In this document: positions 10,813 to 21,710 of the stretch, one piece after another
How the letters are laid out: the number at the start of each line of letters is the position of its first letter
How positions within the stretch are numbered: position 1 is the stretch's first letter
From: Symbiodinium microadriaticum
Taxonomy: Eukaryota; Sar; Dinophyceae; Suessiales; Symbiodiniaceae
DNA length: 64,000 nt
Direction of reading: 5' to 3'
NCBI GenBank assembly: GCA_001939145.1
Contig: LSRX01000007.1
Span: 2,148,966 to 2,212,965 of the forward strand
The notes under the pieces: generated by a model
The model's input: only the letters and a program-made list of their open reading frames with translations
What the model was told of the DNA's origin: nothing
Databases searched by the model: none
Translations under genes and position numbers: made by a program

Positions 10813-11205
10813 TCAACCCACTTCAGCGTCAACAGGCAGCAGCCACCCATGCTGGATAGCTTGTGCCAGGGGACGAAGACAGGGAAAAGCTCTCGTGGCA
10901 CCTGGCGAGTTGTCAAAAAGGTAAGGGCGTTCGAGCGGGGCACATCTCGGCAACTTCGGCTTGCAGCCCGCCGCACCCTGAACAAGCAACGCAAAGAGCA
11001 AATTTCGCGGAAGCACGCCAGGCTTCAGCGGCGTAGTGGAATTGGGGAAAAGCTGTGCCACACAAGCGGGGTCGTTTGTCGAGAAGCTGTTCAACACCTT
11101 GGCTTGGGGAAACACTCTGAGAATGTTTCTTTGCTGGCCGCTGCTAGCCCACTGGAAAAGCTGAAACGACGTAGCTGACGAGCACCAGAGGATGTGACAG
11201 ACTGA
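10813..11205 (-). CDS. Possible downstream exon of the 11.2-11.5 kb gene
   Basis: A minus frame starting after a TTTCAG acceptor near 11205 encodes a plausible segment (SGQQRNILRVFPQAKVLNSF, then VAQLFPNSTTPLKPGVL). It lies directly downstream of the lipase-like exon, which lacks its own C-terminus. Later residues look less protein-like. The linkage is inference. Confidence 0.25.
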   Translation of the reverse strand, partial: SVCHILWCSSATSFQLFQWASSGQQRNILRVFPQAKVLNSFSTNDPACVAQLFPNSTTPLKPGVLPRNLLFALLVQGAAGCKPKLPRCAPLERPYLFDNSPGATRAFPCLRPLAQAIQHGWLLPVDAEVG

Positions 11206-11213
11206 AATCCAGG

Positions 11214-11544
11214 TCAAGACACGGTCACGACTTCGCTCGCACCGGCGGCCACTGCCTGTGCGATCCCAGTGCCGTCGGAGTAGCCACCATCCTGGAGGCT
11301 CGGCTCTCCGGCTCTCGGGTTTTTGAGGTTTTGGGGATGTCCCCAAAAAGCAGCAGAGCTTTGCTTCGCCCAGGCGTCCAGCAGAGCGTGCACGGCGCCG
11401 TGCGCAAACGCGCTCAGCGTGCTGGGGCTGACGTTGCCGCGCAGGCTCGCCTGGGCTGTAGCCCAGCCGCCTAGCCCCGGCAACCCGGACAGGCTTCCCA
11501 AGAAGCCCAGCAGCGAGAAGGTGCTCGGCGTCACTGAAGAAGTC
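11214..11544 (-). CDS. Exon of a putative patatin-like lipase
   Basis: A GC3-rich minus frame with coding character (SLLGFLGSLSGLPGLGGWAT, then LSAFAHGAVHALLDAWAKQ, then DGGYSDGTGIAQAVAAGASE). The DGG with following small residues resembles the Asp-Gly-Gly of the patatin Ser-Asp dyad; the GxSxG nucleophile is not seen here and would lie on another exon. The upstream edge is set by GGCAG|G at 11544 because the frame has no ATG. A GT donor lies at about 11228 and the frame stops at 11214. Exon status is fairly likely; the lipase family is tentative. Confidence 0.4.
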
Positions 11545-12842
11545 CTGCCCCTGATGGCTCGGGGATTACGAGATAACGAACTGAAGCACACGACCTTCGG
11601 AGGCCGTTCAACATCGGCCACAGGCAAAGCTCAAGCCGCCTGGTCGCCAAGCCCAATCCACACGGCCACCTCAAAGATACAAAGCTCACTGTTCTGTCAG
11701 CTAAATCCGATCTGCTACAGTAGCCGAGCGAACCTTGCACCATGATCACGCAAGATCTTATTGCGACAGCAATCACCGAAAGCTCTTGGACTTCGCAGCC
11801 CACCTCCGCCTTCAGCAGGTTGGACATCTGGACAGGGAAGGGCCGGCATCTTTAGCTTTTGGGACCCTCGATTTCGGCTTCTGTCATCCAAGGCCAACCA
11901 CCAACAAGTCGAATCCCTCTGTCGCCTCCGCGGCCACCACTCCGTCGATCAACTCAGAACCAAAGACAGCAGACGAGGCAGCGGCAGCCCTGCAAAAAGC
12001 ACAAGCCCATGTATGCGGGTCACGGTCATGATGTCATGCATGTCACGAGCGGTTGCAGGGATGTCAGGCGGTCGTGTGGAATCTGTTCGTCTTCGAGACT
12101 TCGCCCACCACCGAGAGCAAGACATGCCTGGCAATCGGCAGGCGGCCACTGTTCTTCAGCAGGCTACCGTTGGTGCCGTCCTCCGGAGAGAGGGGAAAGG
12201 AATCAAGGTAGCATCGTTGGCCCAGAATTATCGTTTTGGGGGGCCTCTGGTTCCTCTCTCTGTCTTCCCGGTCGCTCCAAGAACCCTGTGCGATCCCGCC
12301 CGGCTGACCCGCCTCACCCAAACAAAAGAACATAGCAAGCGCACATTCGCTCACCCCAGGCATACCTCTTGTTACCTCCTGGCCCACCCGTGGTCCAGTC
12401 GAACCGGCGGAGCTGAAATGGTGGTGTGGTCAAGGAGGCCAGACAACTGGTACTGGAACCTCAGAAGACGCTGGTGGTGCAAAGAGATGTTAATGTATGC
12501 CAGCCTGCCGCGATGCTATGTACAAACAAGTGCGAACAGCTCGCGTGCAGGCCGGGAAGCTGGAGCACAGCCTTGCGGGAGACAGCGCTTTCAACAGGCC
12601 ATCAGTACGAGGCTTCTTCGCAGGCCGACGCTCGGATTGGGGGCCAGGCATCTGGAAGCGCCATGTAGGGCAGCGGCGCGCTGCTCTGGACACCTCTTGG
12701 AGTCGCTCGCGAGCGGGACGGAGGTGGGAGGATTGAATCTCCTTCATGTCACAAGACCGCAGATTTCTCGGATGTCAGCACTCAGCACTCTTTCGGCTCA
12801 TGGCGTGCGACGGGTATGTGGCCCAGCTGCCTGCACCCAGCG
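11545..12842. other. Uncertain; long plus-strand open frame
   Basis: A 490-codon plus frame runs 11761-13233 but has biased composition (Arg, Ser, Cys) and no domain. Protein-like minus frames overlap it, so I do not call it as a gene. Confidence 0.3.
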
Positions 12843-13316
12843 TCACGGAAAACCAGGCGGGGAGCATGGAGATTGGAGCCTGGACCTTTGCGATCTTCTG
12901 CAAGCGAATTCTGCAACACAACATGGAGAGCCTGTTTCAGAAAAGCTGTCAGGAATGAAAGACTTGCATGACATGAAAGATTGGGCATCTGCCACAACGA
13001 AACCACAAGTTGCATTGTTTGGTGGGCTGGCTTGCTCTGCTTGCTTCAGCTGCTTGCGTGCCCATGCAGGCCGTGGCAGTTCTTGCGCTGAAGCCACCGC
13101 CGTTCTCGCAGTAGCTGCAGACTTCATGCGCGGAAACTCTATGTTCCCCCCGACTCCAGTGGCAAACACTTTGCTCTGCATTGCTCCGCATGCTGTCGCA
13201 TTGCGGAAGCTATCAGCCTGCAGCGACATATAAACCACGCCTTCCGGCAATGAGCACCGAAATTTTAACCCCGAACTTCCGAACCCAGAAGAGCAAGTCA
13301 GTGAGTCAGGTGGCAT
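12843..13316 (-). CDS. Hypothetical minus-strand ORF
   Basis: A frame of about 157 codons with a believable central part (VYMSLQADSFRNATACGAMQ, then KVFATGVGGNIEF). It lies antisense to the 490-codon plus frame; only one can be real. It could belong to the same minus-strand gene as the exon at 11.2-11.5 kb. No family recognised. Confidence 0.2.
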   Translation of the reverse strand: MPPDSLTCSSGFGSSGLKFRCSLPEGVVYMSLQADSFRNATACGAMQSKVFATGVGGNIEFPRMKSAATARTAVASAQELPRPAWARKQLKQAEQASPPNNATCGFVVADAQSFMSCKSFIPDSFSETGSPCCVAEFACRRSQRSRLQSPCSPPGFP

Positions 13317-13454
13317 CGTAGCTCACACGCGAGAAGAGCCTTCCTCAGGACGGAAGCATGCAAGGCCCGATTCGACTGGTGCCCTCCGCTTCAAACGGGA
13401 ACTTCGACCGCTAACAGGGAGAATACCCCGGATGTGGGGGGTCGGGGGGAAATT

Positions 13455-13648
13455 NNNNNNNNNNNNNNNNNNNNNNNNNNNNNNNNNNNNNNNNNNNNNN
13501 NNNNNNNNNNNNNNNNNNNNNNNNNNNNNNNNNNNNNNNNNNNNNNNNNNNNNNNNNNNNNNNNNNNNNNNNNNNNNNNNNNNNNNNNNNNNNNNNNNNN
13601 NNNNNNNNNNNNNNNNNNNNNNNNNNNNNNNNNNNNNNNNNNNNNNNN
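13455..13648. other. Assembly gap (194 N)
   Basis: Run of N immediately left of the left LTR-like repeat; it hides the element's outer edge and any target-site duplication. Confidence 0.99.
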
Positions 13649-16233
13649 AAAACCTGGCACATCGAAATGAGCCAGTATGTCAGCTGGCATGTCGCCTGAT
13701 CATCTTAATGCCCCAAAAGCCCAACCCAATCTGCTCCGAGAAATGTAAGCTCCCAAAGGATCTACATCTCCACAAAGTCCGGCCTTGTGCTACGGACCCA
13801 CGCTGTCCAGATGTAGGCAGCCTGGGCTGGGAAAGAGGGCGGCTTTTTGAGCTCGGGACCCCAACATTTACCTCAAACCGCAAAGCCGTAAGGTATATAT
13901 TGGGGTATTATACAATTCCAAAGCTTAAAGAGAAGAACCTTTAATGTAAGGAGCCCCCAATACTGAACGCCCCTGGGTCGGAGCAAACAAAAGCCATCGC
14001 CCGGCAGCAGCAGCGAGTGATCCACCAGCCAAGTCTGAGCGAAAGCATTTCTACTCAGCTTCCCGCTTCATTTCTGAAGTTTGACAGAGCAACCATGCAA
14101 GGCATGTGGTTGATGCTTTCGGCTTTGGGCCTCTGCAAAGGTCTCCACCGAAATTCAAAACGTCCCCACTCCCTACCGTGCCTTCCCGGCAGCCCCTTTG
14201 CAGGCCAAAGTTGAGCCAAGCCTCGGTGAGAGGCACGAGCTGTGGATGAATCTCAATGGCCACCACTTCTTACTTTTGGATTGTTGGGGCAGGTGTCGTT
14301 GCAATGCAAGGCTTTGGTCGAAACACTTGAAGCTGCCTTACTGTCCTCATTGTCGTGGCCACTCCTTGAGAGCATCCCACGACGCAACCCGGACTCTCTA
14401 AGGAAACACTTGTGCTGCTGCTCGGGCGCGGAAGCTCCTGGGAGATCCCCGCTGTCGAGTTCCTGGGCGCGACTGCCATGCCCGAAAGCCATGCCCGACT
14501 TAGTCCCAAGCGAACAAGCCACCTGAAAGGTGGAACGGTGGAACGAGCATTAACATTTCGATGTGCCAGGTTTTCGGCTTCTGCGCCGAAAATGGACGTC
14601 TGAAGGAATGCGGGATCTTGACTCAAGGACGTTCACTCTCACAGAACTGGTAGACAACAACTGATGCCTCCAAGACGTCATGCCTTTTCGTCAGGCTTTC
14701 GGCATTTTGGAGCTTCCACCAAGCGTGGAAGCTTCAGTTCCAGGGTTTTTCCAACTTCAAATAATATCTCCCCGTAGCACAACTGTGGTGGAGTGACCCA
14801 GTAATTATGCAGACAACTCGGTTTCTGGGGAAGCGAGGCTCTGGCAACTGGCGGCAGGATGGAAATGGGAAGCTCTGAACCCACGAAAACTTGTTCAGCT
14901 CAGTGTCAACAACACGTCCACGAAGTGGTTCCAAGTTAAGCCAGTCGCCAAGAAGAACTGCGCGAGAAATATCCTAAGCCAGAGAAACACCCACATCACA
15001 CTCACGGTGCCCAGTCACCAGGAAAAAATACTATAATACATCGACCCCGTCGCAGATCGGCATGGGTACTGTGCCAGGTCAGAAGGCAACCTTGCTGGGC
15101 TAGATTCGTGTCTTCATCGCCCGTGCCAAACATCAACTTGACCAGCAGTCTCACCAGCGTCTGGAAACCGTCAAACCTGCAAAGTACAGGAGCGAGATCG
15201 GGGTGGTGAAGAGGCAGGGCTTCCTCTTGCGGCGCAGGACCATCCATCTACAAACCTCAAGCTGCCCGCCCCCGGCGTGCATTACACCAAGTCTTCCAAA
15301 GCCTGTAGACCATTCTCGAATCTTCATCTGTTAACCTGGCAAGGACATGTGGCTCTGAAGTCAGCGGGCGCCTCTTTTCATCCACTGCCGTGGCTGTGAG
15401 CCACGGCCGAATCCAGGACTCCTTGACGACGGCTTTGGTTTGTTTGCCGTGGCGCTGTGGTACTGTTCCTGTTCCGCAATAGCTATCCGGCTTACTCCCA
15501 ATACAGACCATTGCTACTGTATGATGGGCACAACCATTCCCATCATTGCAGTGAATCCTCCTGTTGTTGCTGGAGCGACCTAGACCTCGACCACGAGGAC
15601 CACGACGACCACAATGATAACCATCATCATCATCATCACCATCATCACCATCATCACCGTATCACCATCAACTCATGCACTATCGCATACCGTCGTCATA
15701 GTCATCGTCATTTTCCCCGAGTCCTGTTAATACTGTACAGCAGCAAGCCCACCATATGTGGCTTTTTGCCATTACCACCACGACCTCACCCGCTCTTCCG
15801 TATCAGTTCATCGCTGGATTTGCCTGTCCGTTCGGAAATGTGGGCATGTAAGCCTACACTCTCGCAGCTCAGGCTGCAGCGACTTCGTCCGAATGCTTAT
15901 GCACATACTGGCCATGCATTCTCATCGGTAATCTAGATGTGAGTATATGTGAATCGACCCGTTGCTTGCAGCGGCAGCATTCTCAACATAACTAGTATAG
16001 GTTGCGAAGTTGAAGCACGAACACTCGGGGAAACTTCGGGTCCACGTTGTCAAAGACAGTGGTAGCTTCAGGGAACCCTCTGGAATCACCGGGCAGCTCT
16101 GCTGACACTCAAATCTTTTATGGCTCGCGCTGAGCTACGTCTGGGGGCCCAACGGTCTTGGGCAGAAAGGTCTGCAGCGTAAGCGGCTGAAGTCTGGAAT
16201 CAAGAGTCACTTGCCACAGCTTGTCTGTTCACA
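13649..16233 (-). repeat. Left (3') LTR
   Basis: Matches 21822-24406 at offset 8173, with one substitution noticed (A at 16152 against T at 24325). Ends at TTCACA next to the internal region. Contains an ATC/ACC microsatellite and no gene; short frames inside it are duplicated by descent and not supported. Confidence 0.75.
15621..15657. repeat. CAT/CAC trinucleotide microsatellite (left LTR)
   Basis: CATCATCATCACCATCATCACC-type run; the His-rich frame across it is an artefact. Repeated at 23794-23830 in the right LTR. Confidence 0.9.
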
Positions 16234-17378
16234 GCTCCCAAAACTTTCTTTGATTCCAGACCTCTTGTGACGAATGAGGGCACCTCGTGCTTTCAGCACC
16301 TTGCGGTTTTCTACTTCCTGCTCCTCTGCCACAATTCGCCACCGTCCGCTTTGAAGCAACTGCAGAAGCGGCTCAGTGTTGCCGCCTATCTTGGTCAGCG
16401 CATCTACAAGCATACGGTTGTGATCGATCCACCTTATCGAGGCTCCGAGCTCGGCAAGAGTCTGCCGAATAATCTGCATTTCGATGGCCGTGCGCCTGTC
16501 CGAGGTATGACCACAAGTCTCCTTAGAAAGATGGTCATACAAAGACTTATAGCGTCTACCACCGCTAAGTGTTGAGGGTTCTCTTGCTTCCCCGGAATGA
16601 CACACCGCTTACGATGCTGCAAGGATCTCTCCCAGTCCTTGAGTTCAAATCCTACGTGTGTGAGCTCATTGAAGAGAGTGACGCACCACATGAGATCACC
16701 GAGGGCGCGAGACAAACTCATGCTCTCCGCGGCAAGAGTGGATCTAACAACACGGTGGATCCTACCTGATTTCCAGTAGAGAACGTTGCAATCAACAGTC
16801 TCGCCTCGATGAATCCCAACGTTGAAGGAAACTACGCAGTGCCCTCCCTGGGAGCCTCCGTCCCTCACGTTTCCGTAGCTGGCGTCACTCACGACGCCGA
16901 AGCCGATCTCCTCCTCGGGAATGCCCTTGATGGTGATGCACAAGCTTGCCGTGGCCTTGGCTCGCTCCACGGTCTTATTGATCTCCTTCAGGTCCCTGAC
17001 CCTAAGATCTGGAACCCGGCTTGAGAGGATGCTCACCTCTCCGACCAAGTCCGGGCGCCCCTCTCTTCCCAGCCAGTTCAACGAGCCTAGCACCGCCCGT
17101 GCCTCCGAAACTTCTTGCGGAGTGGCTGGCTCCTCGCCGACCCTGCCGACGATGCTCACGGGGCTAAGTCTCTCCTCGATGAACTTTTGCAGGTCGTAGT
17201 AGAAGCTGAAGGAAGCATCTTGCTTCATTCGCCTCCCATTGAAGCCGACCCCCTCTTCTTCATCTTGAAGAAACTTGAACTTCCCGAAGGTGAAGCGCTG
17301 GCGCAGAGCATCTGCTTGTAGTGCCCTCCGTCTCCGGCTGTCCACAGGTCGTCGACCTCGACGATGACAATGCCGCAC
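16207..17378 (-). pseudogene. copia RNase H domain, frameshifted
   Basis: Two overlapping frames make up the C-terminal pol region. 16434-17378 carries the RT/RNase H connection and RNase H motifs VSDASYGN and STLAAESMSLSRAL. The reading moves to 16207-16605 for SLYDHLSKETC and the copia-type end DHNRMLVDALTK. The change lies near 16600. The last frame reads past the LTR edge and stops inside the LTR. RNase H degrades the RNA strand of the RNA-DNA hybrid during reverse transcription. Confidence 0.8.
16234..16262 (-). promoter_or_regulatory. Candidate polypurine tract
   Basis: On the minus strand, AAAGAAAGTTTTGGGAGC directly precedes the TGTGAACAG start of the 3' LTR, where plus-strand DNA synthesis would be primed. 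Only moderately purine-rich. Confidence 0.35.
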
Positions 17379-18297
17379 ACGAGGTGGTTTCTCTTCAAGA
17401 GAAAGAGAGTCGGGTCCATGACCGACTGCTCGTAGCCTAACTGCGTCAAGGCCTTTTTCAACTTTTCAAGCTTCTCCTCCAGTGGGCCGGGGCGTCGTTG
17501 AGGCCGTACGCTCCTGCGACGATTTCCAGGAGTTGGGTCGCTTCAAGTCCCTTCAGCCCGCCTTCTGGCTGCCTCGCGAAGAGGCGGCCCTCCTTTCTGT
17601 GCAGCGCCTCCGACTGGCAAAAAGCATTTCTTAAATCACCAACTGAGGCCCTCCACCTTTTAGTGGAGGTCACCTGCATCGCCATGGCCAAAGTCAACGA
17701 GCTCGCTGTCGGTGCGTGCCTTTCTAGGCTGAACACGTCCGGGTCGCAGTCTCCCCGGATGCAAAGCCTTGACTTCCGAGTCGACGCCTCGCCTGGGAGC
17801 TCTCCAGGCTTGTAGCGGCGCACCATCCTGGTCGGGAGCACCCCGTTCAGCTTGTTGGTGGCTGCCAATTCCTCCAGCACTTGCCTGGATTCCTCGGAAG
17901 ATAAGGCTCGGATGGCGCCTGTGGCCCGAACCTTCTCCCACTCAGCGCCGTCGGTGTCTCTCCATGCCTCGGCCTCTTCGGCTGGGATCGTCTTCACCTC
18001 GTCGCCGCCTCGTTTCTTGACGACGTAGGCCTCGAGCACCTCTCGGTGTTGCCCCATCCCGACATCCCTTTTGGGGGAGGTGAGCACCAGCTTCTTGGAG
18101 TACGAGGACGGGACGCAAGCAAGAGAGTGCGCCAAGTGGCGCAGCCGCGCCACTCGGGCAAAGCCGTTGCGGGCCTGGCGTGGACGAACCGAGTTCTCCG
18201 TCAACGCTCTTGCCAACCCTTTCCACTGCTTGGCTTGAACAGGCCGAACCTGGAGTTTCCGTGCCACCGGACCAAGACGTTGAGCTCTGGGTCCCAC
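17225..18297 (-). pseudogene. copia reverse transcriptase (RVT_2), frameshifted
   Basis: 17458-18297 encodes the fingers/palm part: RYKPGE, RKSRLCIRGD, then the first catalytic Asp in VGDLRNAFCQSE, then AYGLNDAPAHW. A one-base shift near 17475 moves to 17225-17461, which carries LKKALTQLGYEQSVMDPTLF and the active-site pair in VIVEVDDLWTAG (the YVDD equivalent). Another shift near 17310 leads into the RNase H frame. All expected RT blocks are present, but not in one frame. Confidence 0.85.
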
Positions 18298-18369
18298 TCC
18301 CAGTAGTCACTGGGTTGTTCTAGCTCGTTGGGCTCGTCGTAGTCCTCGCTCACAAAAGAAAACCCAACC

Positions 18370-18789
18370 TCACGGGCCCTCGGAGCGCACGGACGGACTA
18401 GGCCTCACAGTCCGTTGCACCGCGGGACCGTAGCCCTCTGGGGAGCCCGCGGGACCGCCCTCGCTAACGACACTGGCCTCCTGCTCCGGCTCGGTGGCTG
18501 CACTTTGCCGGGACTCTCTTCGCTCTTCACCGCCTCGGGGAGTAGGTGCCGTGCTTGGGGGACCGCTCGTAGAGCTCGAAGAACTGCTCGAGGAACTCGA
18601 AGTGGATTCCCCTGAACTCGCCGCGAGCGACGCCGCGACCTCACCCTCGGGCTCGTTTGTGGGAACTGCTGCAGCCGCTGGTCGCTGTCTCTGGCTCGGG
18701 AGGCGGTCGTCGCTGTCTTCAAAAGTAACCCTACGCTTGCGCTCCACGCGAGGCTCTCTAGGCTCCTGATCGCTCAGGAAATGGCTCAC
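18370..18789 (-). pseudogene. Low-complexity linker of pol between integrase and RT
   Basis: About 139 codons of a Ser/Pro/Glu-rich linker with a poly-Ser run, typical of the variable spacer after a copia integrase. No ATG at the frame start (GTG), and it overlaps the end of the integrase frame, so another frame change lies near 18780. Confidence 0.6.
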
Positions 18790-20880
18790 TGGTGATGTCT
18801 TTGAACGAGTCGCGGGTTTCTTTCCTAGAAAGCTCCTCTTTAAGCTCGGCTAGTTCCCCTTGTAGTAGTTCTTGAGCCTCTCTCTCCATGGATGTGGCTT
18901 TGCGAACTTGTTCCTTTGCTGCTTTCCACAACTCGCCCCTCATTGAAATCCACAGGTTCGGTCCTTCTTCAGATAGTACCTGCCCTGGTCCCACCCACTG
19001 CGGCTTTCCACTTTGCTTTCCTTCGGCCATCTCTCGCTGTGATGCTGCCTTTCGCTTGCGTTCCCGAGGTCTCCGGTACACATACACTCGATCCCCGGCC
19101 TTGAAGTCCTCCATGGTTCGCGATCTCGCCCGCGATGCCCGGGCACACGCTTCCTTGGCCTTCAACTTCACAAAGGCCTCGGCTGCTACATGTCGAATCT
19201 CAAGCACTCTGCGCATCTCTTCGTTGGCACCTCCCTCGACCAACTCTGCATCGAGCAAGTCGTCACTCATCAAACATCCTGGGATACGAGGAGATTGCCC
19301 TAGATGCCGTTGAGCGGGTGTGAATCCGCTCCTGTGGTAGAGCCTCTTCTTCGCGGACTCTGTTTCGCGAAGAGCGGTGGCCCACTCCTCCTTGTTGGTG
19401 GGGCAAACTTCATCGCGAACTCGCTCAAACAACAACTTGGCCAACCCCCCTTGGCGCTCTGTGACTCCTTGTTGCCATGGTGCCCGGCTCCCAATCTGCC
19501 GGTGATGATTCCCCGGCCAGCCGCAAGCTCACAAAACTCACGGCCAAACTCGGTGCCTGCATCAGTCACCAGGATCTCGGGTGACCCGAAATGCCGACCC
19601 CATGCCTTCCAGAACTTTCTGAATGCTTCCGCTGCGGTCTTCTCCCGCATCGGCTCCAAAGCCTGGTACCCCGAACCCCAATCAACAACGTTAAGCACTG
19701 GTTTCAGCTGCCTCGGGTCCACGTCGGGAAGGAACAGCACGTCGACACCGACGATGACTCCTGGACGATAACCCCGAACAACTGTTGCAGGACGGCTCGG
19801 CTTAGGCAAAGGACGTGACTGGCATGCTTCACAAGTGAACTTCTCCTTGATATACTTCTGCACTGCCGGGCTGGCCTTGGCACGGCGCATAGTCCTCAAG
19901 AATGTGATGGGATCGGGGTGCCCCATGTTGTCATGTACGCGCTTCACTAAGCTCTTCTGGTGCGATGTAAGCTCCTCTGCTGCACTGAGATCCGGTGCCT
20001 CGGCCGTGCCCTCCATAGGATCTTCAGGCTCGACCTCCGGGTCAAGAGCGTCGGCACCGTCTTCATGAAACACTTCACTGCCTTGGGCCTCGCTACCAAC
20101 GGCCTCGAAGCTCCACCTGACCACAGTGCCGGACAACTCGAACGAAGGATTGCATGACAACTGGGACCACACCTGCTCAATACTGCTGTGGGTGCCTTTC
20201 GCATAGAAGGCGCCCTTGGTCGCCTCGCCGTTCTTCTTGGGCTCCTGCACCAACAAAGCTGCCAAACCCTCTCTTTCAACTTGCCAACGATACCACTCAC
20301 AACCGTGCTTGCGAAACTCTGGCCCGACGTACAAGACCATCGCTCTTTTCTCGCCCAAGACCGCAGACTGCCACCGAAATGTTTCGCCCGGGTCAAGCGT
20401 TTGCACCACAAAAATTGCACATGGTGCCCAATGGCACCGAAATTCGTGCCAACACCACGCCGGCTCCAAATTGATGACACTATCATCTGAGCGCCCCTTT
20501 GCCACGGTCGGGGCCCCTAGCGCTCTGATAACCTTCCGTGATTTCTGCTTGGACAGTGTCTTTGGCTCCATCTGGGTGGTGCCGTCGCTCCCATAGAAGT
20601 CTTCATGGAAAATTCCCCGCACCGTGCCTCTGAAATCAAGGCCCGGTACCAGGCCAGCGGCAAAATGCCACTGAGTTTCGGCTCCCCTTTCTCCCGGCGG
20701 TGGCCTCCACCAATAGCCATCGGACACCGCTCTCGCCCGTCCCCCGCTGATCCTCTCTTCGAGCTGGAGCGCCCGCCACTTTCTTCGAAGCTTCGGGCAT
20801 GCAAGGTCCACCGTCCTCGGTGAATTGGGGCCCTCATCGGGCTCGATGGGCTGCGTCACATTGGGCCTGGAACTCCCGCC
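18758..20880 (-). pseudogene. copia integrase, frameshifted at the catalytic Glu
   Basis: The frame is open from the end of ORF1. It carries an HHCC zinc-binding module (HDNMGHPDPITFLRTM, then FTCEACQSR) and the first two core Asp residues in GVDVLFLPD and VTDAGTEFG. The third catalytic residue sits in another frame (APWQQGVTERQGG) about one base out, near 19490-19500. The C-terminal part runs to 18758 and includes KAGDRVYVYRRP, typical of integrase C-termini. It would insert cDNA into host DNA. As assembled it cannot be translated in one piece. Confidence 0.85.
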
Positions 20881-21710
20881 TGTGCCGCCGCATGCTGCTG
20901 AAGCTGTCCCAGAGCAATCTGGAACTGTGTCCTCTGGGCTTCCATGGTCCGCTCGTACTGCTCCCGGTTGCTCTCGATCTGGGCCTGCAGCATCTCGATG
21001 TGCTCCTTCTGGTCGGCCATCTCCTTCCTCTTCTCGCCTTGCAGCTTCGCGATTTCGGCCTGGTCCCATTCGAAGTACTGGCACACCCGAGCCGCGCATT
21101 TCCAGAAGTGCCGGCCCTGCGTAGGCCCGGGCTTCCTTGTCACCAGGCGCACCGCCGGGCTGCCGCACAAGCAGTTTGGCGTACCGAGCGGCACGGGCCC
21201 ACTCATTGCCGCATCCTCCTGCTTGCGAACCTCCGCCAGGTACTCCTCCATGCCATTGGCGTCCCACCGAGCGAGGCACCTTGCACAGTAAACGTCCCGA
21301 CTGTGCCCATTTCCAGCTCCTCGCAGATGCTCTTGAGGATGGTCGCAATCCTGAATAATCACCGCCGGGGCCGCCTTCGACTTGCGTGCCGGAAGCACTC
21401 GTGCTTTGCCCGAAGACACCCAGCGCTTGTAATCGGCAACCTTGGTGGCGGTCTTCTTTGAAGGCTCCCTCGGGGTTGAAGGTTCCCATGCCACAGGACC
21501 CGGCGCAGAAGGCAGCCACGCAGGCAGCAACGAGCCGGTGAACCAATCGGCCATGCGCGCCTGCACGTCGGCGAAGACAATCAGGTCGATCAACTTGTCC
21601 ATCACCTTTCTCCACGCAGCCAGGGCTCGCCTCGGGCTGTGTTCTCGGTTCGGCCCTGACCTCGCCGGTGACGAAGGCGCTCCGGAACGAAGTTGCAACA
21701 AGAGGTTCAT
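20856..21710 (-). CDS. Retroelement ORF1 with GRF zinc finger (gag position)
   Basis: An intact frame of 284 codons. Seen in order: a basic N-terminus; a Cys/His module (DCDHP near 121 to YCARC near 141); a GRF-type zinc finger at about 180-216 (CLCGSPAVRL, then HFWKCAARVC, then YFEWD); and a Glu/Gln-rich coiled coil at about 218-275. GRF fingers bind single-stranded nucleic acid, so a nucleocapsid-like role is plausible, replacing the usual CCHC knuckle. The next frame overlaps ORF1 and continues smoothly past its TGA, as in gag-pol frameshifting. It starts about 112 bp inside the right LTR. Confidence 0.75.
   Translation of the reverse strand: MNLLLQLRSGAPSSPARSGPNREHSPRRALAAWRKVMDKLIDLIVFADVQARMADWFTGSLLPAWLPSAPGPVAWEPSTPREPSKKTATKVADYKRWVSSGKARVLPARKSKAAPAVIIQDCDHPQEHLRGAGNGHSRDVYCARCLARWDANGMEEYLAEVRKQEDAAMSGPVPLGTPNCLCGSPAVRLVTRKPGPTQGRHFWKCAARVCQYFEWDQAEIAKLQGEKRKEMADQKEHIEMLQAQIESNREQYERTMEAQRTQFQIALGQLQQHAAAQAGVPGPM

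Noticed and set aside
11761..13233. 490-codon plus-strand open frame
   Set aside because: Biased composition, no domain and protein-like frames on the opposite strand; length alone is weak evidence in GC-rich DNA.
15457..15936. 159-codon His-rich frame (also at 23630-24109)
   Set aside because: It lies inside the LTR and its His run is the CAT/CAC microsatellite; conservation is explained by LTR identity.
19300..21615. One 771-residue protein
   Set aside because: Its first third is antiparallel in character to ORF1 and out of frame; only the part after about 20880 is integrase-like.
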